NCBI GenBank assembly: GCA_937898545.1
Contig: CALEJV010000002.1
Location: 1 to 64,000 of the forward strand
Source of the DNA: an uncultured Candidatus Saccharibacteria bacterium
GTDB taxonomy: Bacteria > Patescibacteriota > Saccharimonadia > Saccharimonadales > Saccharimonadaceae
Length of the DNA: 64,000 nucleotides
Direction: 5' to 3'
In this document: positions 60,270 to 64,000 of the stretch, one piece after another
How positions within the stretch are numbered: position 1 is the stretch's first letter
Layout of the letters: the number at the start of each line of letters is the position of its first letter
Position numbers and translations under genes: made by a program
The notes under the pieces: generated by a model
What the model saw: the letters and a program-made list of their open reading frames with translations, nothing else
Databases searched by the model: none
What the model was told of the DNA's origin: nothing

Positions 60270-61802
60270 ATGGATCAGACACTTGCACAGGAGATTTTGC
60301 TCAGTAGCCAGAGTGCACTGCTGACAGGGCCAGCGGGCACGGGCAAGACGTATGTGTTGGGGCAGTTCATCCGCCAGTGTAAGGCGGATGGCAAGTATGT
60401 GTCCGTCACTGCCACGACGGGGCTTGCAGCGACACACCTGGGCGGCAGCACCATCCACGCATGGGCAGGGATTGGCATCCACGATAGCTTGCCGAACAAT
60501 TTTTTTGATCACCTGTCGAAGACACGGCGCGATATTATTACTAAGACAGATGTACTCATCATCGATGAGATTAGTATGCTGCACGACTACCGCCTGGATA
60601 TGATCGACGAAGTGTGCCGCCGCGTGCGCGAGATGCCGAATCAGCCTTTTGGCGGGCTGCAGGTAGTGATGAGCGGAGACTTCTTCCAGCTGCCGCCTGT
60701 TAATCGCGATGGCGGGCGGCAGGGGAGCTTTGTGGTGCAGTCGCAAGCTTGGCGACAGCTCGACCCAGCCATTCTATACCTCGACCAGCAATACCGCCAG
60801 CAAAAGGGTGACGCCCTGCTCGATATCCTGACTGCCATGCGGGCTGGTGATTTGCGCCGACGCCATGCCGAGCAATTACTGGCCCGCACAGAGGTAGAGC
60901 CACCTCACGAGAGCGACCTAACCGAGCTCCATACCGTCAATATCGATGTCGATCGGATCAACCAAGCTCGCCTCGCTGAGCTGCCTGGCGATGAAGTATT
61001 GTACCAGCGCAGCAGCACTGGTGGGCAAAATTATGTTGATACGCTCCAGCGGAGCATTCTTGCGCCAGAAGTGCTAGTGCTCAAGCGGGGTGCACTGGTG
61101 ATGGCTATCAAGAACGACCAAGCACGGCGCTTTGCTAATGGGAGCATTGGCCTGATAGCAGACTTCGAGCCAGGCACAGACTACCCCGTGGTGGAGTTTC
61201 GTAATGGCCATGTGGTGACAATGCAGCCCGATACCTGGGAACTGCGCGATGGTACGCGTAAGCGGGCCAGTATCTCGCAGCTGCCACTGCGCCTGGCTTG
61301 GGCGATTACTGTGCACAAAAGCCAGGGGATGACGCTCGATAGCGCACGCATCGATCTACGCAAAGCCTTTGTTCCGGGTATGGGCTATGTAGCACTGAGC
61401 CGCGTTAAGAGCCTCGATAATATATACCTTACTGGTATCAATCGGATGGCACTTACCATGAGTGATGAAGCGTACATCATCGACACGCAGCTGCGCACCC
61501 GTGCCACCCAAGATGCCGAGCGCTTTGCACATCTGCGCGAACAGGCTGCTCAGCGTGCCACGACGCCGCAGAAGAAGCCAACGAGTAAAACTGGCAGCAC
61601 TAGCTGGGCGGCTAAGATCGCCACAATGCGCCAGACCCACCCCAACGCCTACAAACCATGGACAAAAGTTGACGATGAGACGCTCAAGCAGGCCTTCGTC
61701 CAGGGTGTGAGTATTCGCCAGCTCAGCCGTACTCTCGGCCGGCACGAAGGCTCGATAAAAATGCGACTGCAAAAGCATTTTGGCGAGGATGCGGTGCAGT
61801 AG
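60270..61802 (+). CDS. Pif1/RecD2-like helicase with C-terminal HTH
   Basis: A 510-aa SF1 helicase of the Pif1 type: Walker A GPAGTGKTYVLGQF, motif II IIDEISML, MSGDFFQLPPV (motif III), and late AITVHKSQGMTLDSA and YVALSRVKSLDNIYL (motifs V/VI). The last ~50 residues (W-KVDDETLKQAFVQGVSIRQLSRTLGRHEGSIKMRL) form an HTH-like module that may bind DNA or a partner. Pif1-like helicases remove structured DNA and R-loops. The ATG at 60270 is given by the leaderless promoter. Confidence 0.92.
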   Translation: MDQTLAQEILLSSQSALLTGPAGTGKTYVLGQFIRQCKADGKYVSVTATTGLAATHLGGSTIHAWAGIGIHDSLPNNFFDHLSKTRRDIITKTDVLIIDEISMLHDYRLDMIDEVCRRVREMPNQPFGGLQVVMSGDFFQLPPVNRDGGRQGSFVVQSQAWRQLDPAILYLDQQYRQQKGDALLDILTAMRAGDLRRRHAEQLLARTEVEPPHESDLTELHTVNIDVDRINQARLAELPGDEVLYQRSSTGGQNYVDTLQRSILAPEVLVLKRGALVMAIKNDQARRFANGSIGLIADFEPGTDYPVVEFRNGHVVTMQPDTWELRDGTRKRASISQLPLRLAWAITVHKSQGMTLDSARIDLRKAFVPGMGYVALSRVKSLDNIYLTGINRMALTMSDEAYIIDTQLRTRATQDAERFAHLREQAAQRATTPQKKPTSKTGSTSWAAKIATMRQTHPNAYKPWTKVDDETLKQAFVQGVSIRQLSRTLGRHEGSIKMRLQKHFGEDAVQ

Positions 61803-61884
61803 CGCATTGCTATCCCAAAGTCTGGGGTCGTCTCATATTTTTCGTAAAATATAGCAAACAAATATGAATATTATTCTAGCATAT

Positions 61885-61906
61885 GCAGCTCTTACACAAG
61901 AGCTGC
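61885..61906. terminator. Hairpin after the helicase gene
   Basis: GCAGCTCTT-acac-AAGAGCTGC, a perfect 9-bp stem with a four-base loop; no T tract follows. Likely ends the helicase transcript. Confidence 0.45.
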
Positions 61907-61937
61907 AAACCTCTCAGTAGCTCCCGTAAGTTACTAA

Positions 61938-61967
61938 TTGACAAACCTCCTCTATATCTCTTACAAT
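61938..61967 (+). promoter_or_regulatory. Promoter of the 274-aa gene
   Basis: A perfect TTGACA at 61938-61943, 18-bp spacer, TACAAT at 61962-61967. The leader is about 22 nt and holds AAGGAG. Confidence 0.7.
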
Positions 61968-61995
61968 AAAGTAATCTAGACAATAAGGAGAAAAT

Positions 61996-62820
61996 ATGGC
62001 AAATCCAGAGAGAGAGAGAGCCTTAACAGGTAGTGCTGAGCGCCGAAGTATAGAAGACTCCATGATCATCCAATCGTTGGGCCGGTTGTCGACCCATCGC
62101 GTGATCACACCAGAAAATACATCACTGGGTACAGCTAGCATCATAAAACAACCGACAGGTGTCGCCTCCATCCGACAGGATAGTGTTCTCTTTAGCGCTC
62201 GAGAAAAGATGAAAGACACTAGCTTCATTATGTTGGGGTATGTAAAGGAATCTCAAGCGACCATGCAGCTTAATTCACATGATATTGCCTATGTAGAGAT
62301 GAACTCGTCTGGAAGGGTATCTCTTGAAAAAAACGAGACGGGTGTGATAGCGACGAGCGGGTTGATGGGCTGCACTGGTGTGGCTGGTTTTGCAAAAAAT
62401 CGAGATGGAAAAATTCAATCATTTGTTTCGCATTATGATGCTCTGAGTCAGGATAGCCGCATAACAAGAAAAGATAGTCCGGTCAATCGGGACCTCTATA
62501 CTTTTCGCTACCAAGTAGAAAAAGACGACACCCAAAGTACGCCATTGTATGTTGTTTCATATCCTGCATCGAGTTGCTATGATCAGGATTATGGTAAGCG
62601 ACGGGGAGTGTTTCGAGAATGGCATTATATGGATCAGATCAATACTACAATAGCGCAGCTGGGCAAAAACGCACAAGTCCTCCTCTTGCCATATGAGCTT
62701 AACTCGCAAGGTCACTCTCTTGCGAGTGGCCGTATGGATGGCAAAGAAGGGATATTTTGGGATGGTGTCTATATTGATTTTGCTGACTATATTGGCGATA
62801 CGGTAACTAACAAACAGTAA
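61996..62820 (+). CDS. Protein with CheD/CNF-like Cys-His signature
   Basis: A 274-aa protein. The region LMGCTGVAGFAKNRDG...FVSHYD has a Cys followed 20 residues later by a His in hydrophobic settings, as in the CheD and cytotoxic-necrotizing-factor deamidase fold (GC[T/V]... and HF/HT). The rest is beta-rich without a recognised family. AAGGAG is 6 nt before the ATG. No signal peptide. If the resemblance holds it could deamidate or bind a glutamine-containing protein, but this is a motif-level guess only. Confidence 0.55.
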   Translation: MANPERERALTGSAERRSIEDSMIIQSLGRLSTHRVITPENTSLGTASIIKQPTGVASIRQDSVLFSAREKMKDTSFIMLGYVKESQATMQLNSHDIAYVEMNSSGRVSLEKNETGVIATSGLMGCTGVAGFAKNRDGKIQSFVSHYDALSQDSRITRKDSPVNRDLYTFRYQVEKDDTQSTPLYVVSYPASSCYDQDYGKRRGVFREWHYMDQINTTIAQLGKNAQVLLLPYELNSQGHSLASGRMDGKEGIFWDGVYIDFADYIGDTVTNKQ

Positions 62821-62861
62821 CAAGTTTAGTTATAAAGGTATAGTTGTAGTAGAATAGCTAC

Positions 62862-63977
62862 ATGCATAACGAACCAAACACACAAACCCCCACTACCGAT
62901 ACCACCCCAGTAACGTCACCAGAGCTAGCTGCTGCGCCGCAGAGTGATGCAGACGTAGCCGCCCATGCCGAGGCTCAGCCAACAGATATTACCACACAGC
63001 CTACTGCTGACACGTCTACCGACGCTACCGACATCTTCCTCTGGGCCAACCAAGCCGATCGCGACAAAGACCAGTTAGAGGTGGATCTCTTTCTCTTTAC
63101 CAAGGGCTATACGGTGTATGCCACCAACTATGCAGCCGAGCTCAAGGCACAGCTCAAGGTGCTCTTCCTCTACGATATGATCACAGCAGTGCAGACGGGT
63201 GCAGCGACTGGCCTGATGGTGCGAGACTTTGAGGCGGCCAAGGCTGAGGAGAATGTCCTTGAGCGCACCACGCTCGACCGGGTAGTGCATGCTCAGGAAG
63301 TGATCGAGCAGATCACCTACAGCGAGGCAGACCTCGAGACCTTTAATGAAGGCGACCATGAGTTTAAGAAGGTTAAGGGTATCATTGCACGCTTCCGGAT
63401 GGGCACAGATGGCGAGCCATTCTTTGTGGCCAAGCTGCTGCCCCAGTCGCAGGTGCTCAAGGGAGCAACCGCCTGGATGTACAGTGGTGGGTCGTTCCAG
63501 CCATTTGTGGCTGATGCGGGGCTGCGCATCACGCCGGATAATCAAGTATTAATCGTTGGCAACGATATTTTTGCCTTTAGCGAGAGTAAATTCGTCCGGC
63601 TTTTTGGCTACGATGCCAAGAAGCACGCTGTGGCGGAGGAGAAGATCGCTGCCATCACTCAGCAGTTTAAGCTTACCTTGCCTGAGGGGCTCACGCTCGA
63701 CCGCCTGGTGCGCGACACACCAGCGCTGGTGACTAAACTGCAAAAACTCGATCCCGCCCAAGTGACGCAAGACCAACTCATCGACCACGCTGACGAAATG
63801 GGCTTGGGCCTGATGACGGACGACGCGGCAGGGAGCATCATTATCATGGATGCCAAGGATGCGGCCGTTTTTGTCAATCTCCTCAACGACGACTACGTCA
63901 CGAGCGACCTGACTGGCGTCAAATACGAAATGCGCGGCAAGAAAATCTTGCGCGAGAATGAGCAATTGCCAGAGTAG
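62862..63977 (+). CDS. DUF4868 (KwaB-like) protein
   Basis: A 371-aa protein with a Pro/Thr/Ala-rich first 50 residues, then a domain resembling DUF4868, the family that includes KwaB of the Kiwa anti-phage system: ITPDNQVLIVGNDIFAFSESKFVRLFGYD and the C-terminal VNLLNDDYVTSDLTGVKYE with KKIL fit the family pattern. KwaA, the membrane partner, is not in the window. TAGAAT (62850-62855) ends 6 nt before the ATG. Assignment by pattern memory, moderately sure; it could be a stand-alone relative outside defence. Confidence 0.6.
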   Translation: MHNEPNTQTPTTDTTPVTSPELAAAPQSDADVAAHAEAQPTDITTQPTADTSTDATDIFLWANQADRDKDQLEVDLFLFTKGYTVYATNYAAELKAQLKVLFLYDMITAVQTGAATGLMVRDFEAAKAEENVLERTTLDRVVHAQEVIEQITYSEADLETFNEGDHEFKKVKGIIARFRMGTDGEPFFVAKLLPQSQVLKGATAWMYSGGSFQPFVADAGLRITPDNQVLIVGNDIFAFSESKFVRLFGYDAKKHAVAEEKIAAITQQFKLTLPEGLTLDRLVRDTPALVTKLQKLDPAQVTQDQLIDHADEMGLGLMTDDAAGSIIIMDAKDAAVFVNLLNDDYVTSDLTGVKYEMRGKKILRENEQLPE

Positions 63978-64000
63978 GGAAGAGATATTCTCTGTGTCTA

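Noticed and set aside
1..64000. CRISPR arrays, tRNA or rRNA genes, insertion sequences
   Set aside because: No regularly spaced repeats, cloverleaf-like sequences or transposase genes were found on reading both strands, within the limits of manual inspection.

Overview
This window reads as a stretch of chromosome from a small-genome, Gram-positive-type bacterium of the Candidate Phyla Radiation. Candidatus Saccharibacteria (TM7) is the best guess. The clues are a peptidoglycan toolkit (uppP, murD, an FtsEX-linked hydrolase, carboxy-terminal protease) beside sparse metabolism, sortase-type LAxTG wall anchors, a collagen-like surface protein, and UGA used only as stop with a release factor 2 gene. 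That placement is an inference from content; no phylogeny could be run. The most consistent sequence signal is a -10 box lying 5-11 nt, usually 6, before the start codon of about 22 genes. First genes of transcripts therefore look leaderless, while downstream genes carry AGGAGG-type ribosome binding sites.

0-15.4 kb: uppP; an ABC ATPase/permease pair; an anchored collagen-like protein; serS-pyrD; two unknown genes; hpf; secA with an M16 peptidase; then a probably frameshifted small gene and a membrane-anchored extracellular protein on the minus strand. 15.6-26.4 kb: murD, an HtpX-like M48 protease, prfB, ftsE-ftsX with a CHAP hydrolase behind them (FtsEX-PcsB logic), an S41 protease, a receiver-only response regulator and rpmA. 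26.7-36 kb: an RNA methyltransferase, a flippase-like membrane protein, xseA-xseB and a SAM methyltransferase, then a sensorless histidine kinase, receiver and recO as an overlapping series, and glyS.

36-41.5 kb is accessory: AT-rich at first, holding a GHKL ATPase/STAS-like gene broken by a 7-bp duplication, an unknown 417-aa protein, an immunity-like protein, a CPBP protease frameshifted at a C tract, and an AbrB-Doc toxin-antitoxin pair. 41.6-47.7 kb is the most striking part. It encodes a secreted seven-repeat propeller on a Pro-rich stalk with an LADTG anchor, a GH16 glycoside hydrolase joined to a second seven-repeat propeller with an LANTG anchor, and a secreted bulb-type lectin. Short upstream DNA elements are shared between these genes. 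Together they look like a surface system for binding and cutting a glycan, probably on a host or neighbour cell.

47.8-64 kb mixes housekeeping (hpt, rnhA, metK under a SAM-I riboswitch) with accessory genes: a DUF3800 protein with two Asp-to-His changes, Nudix, SMI1/KNR4, glutamine amidotransferase, a GGTGAT-repeat protein, VOC plus WYL regulator, two paralogous membrane proteins flanking metK (one frameshifted), a Pif1-like helicase, a protein with a CheD/CNF-like Cys-His signature and a DUF4868/KwaB-like protein. No tRNA, rRNA, CRISPR array or complete insertion sequence was seen.
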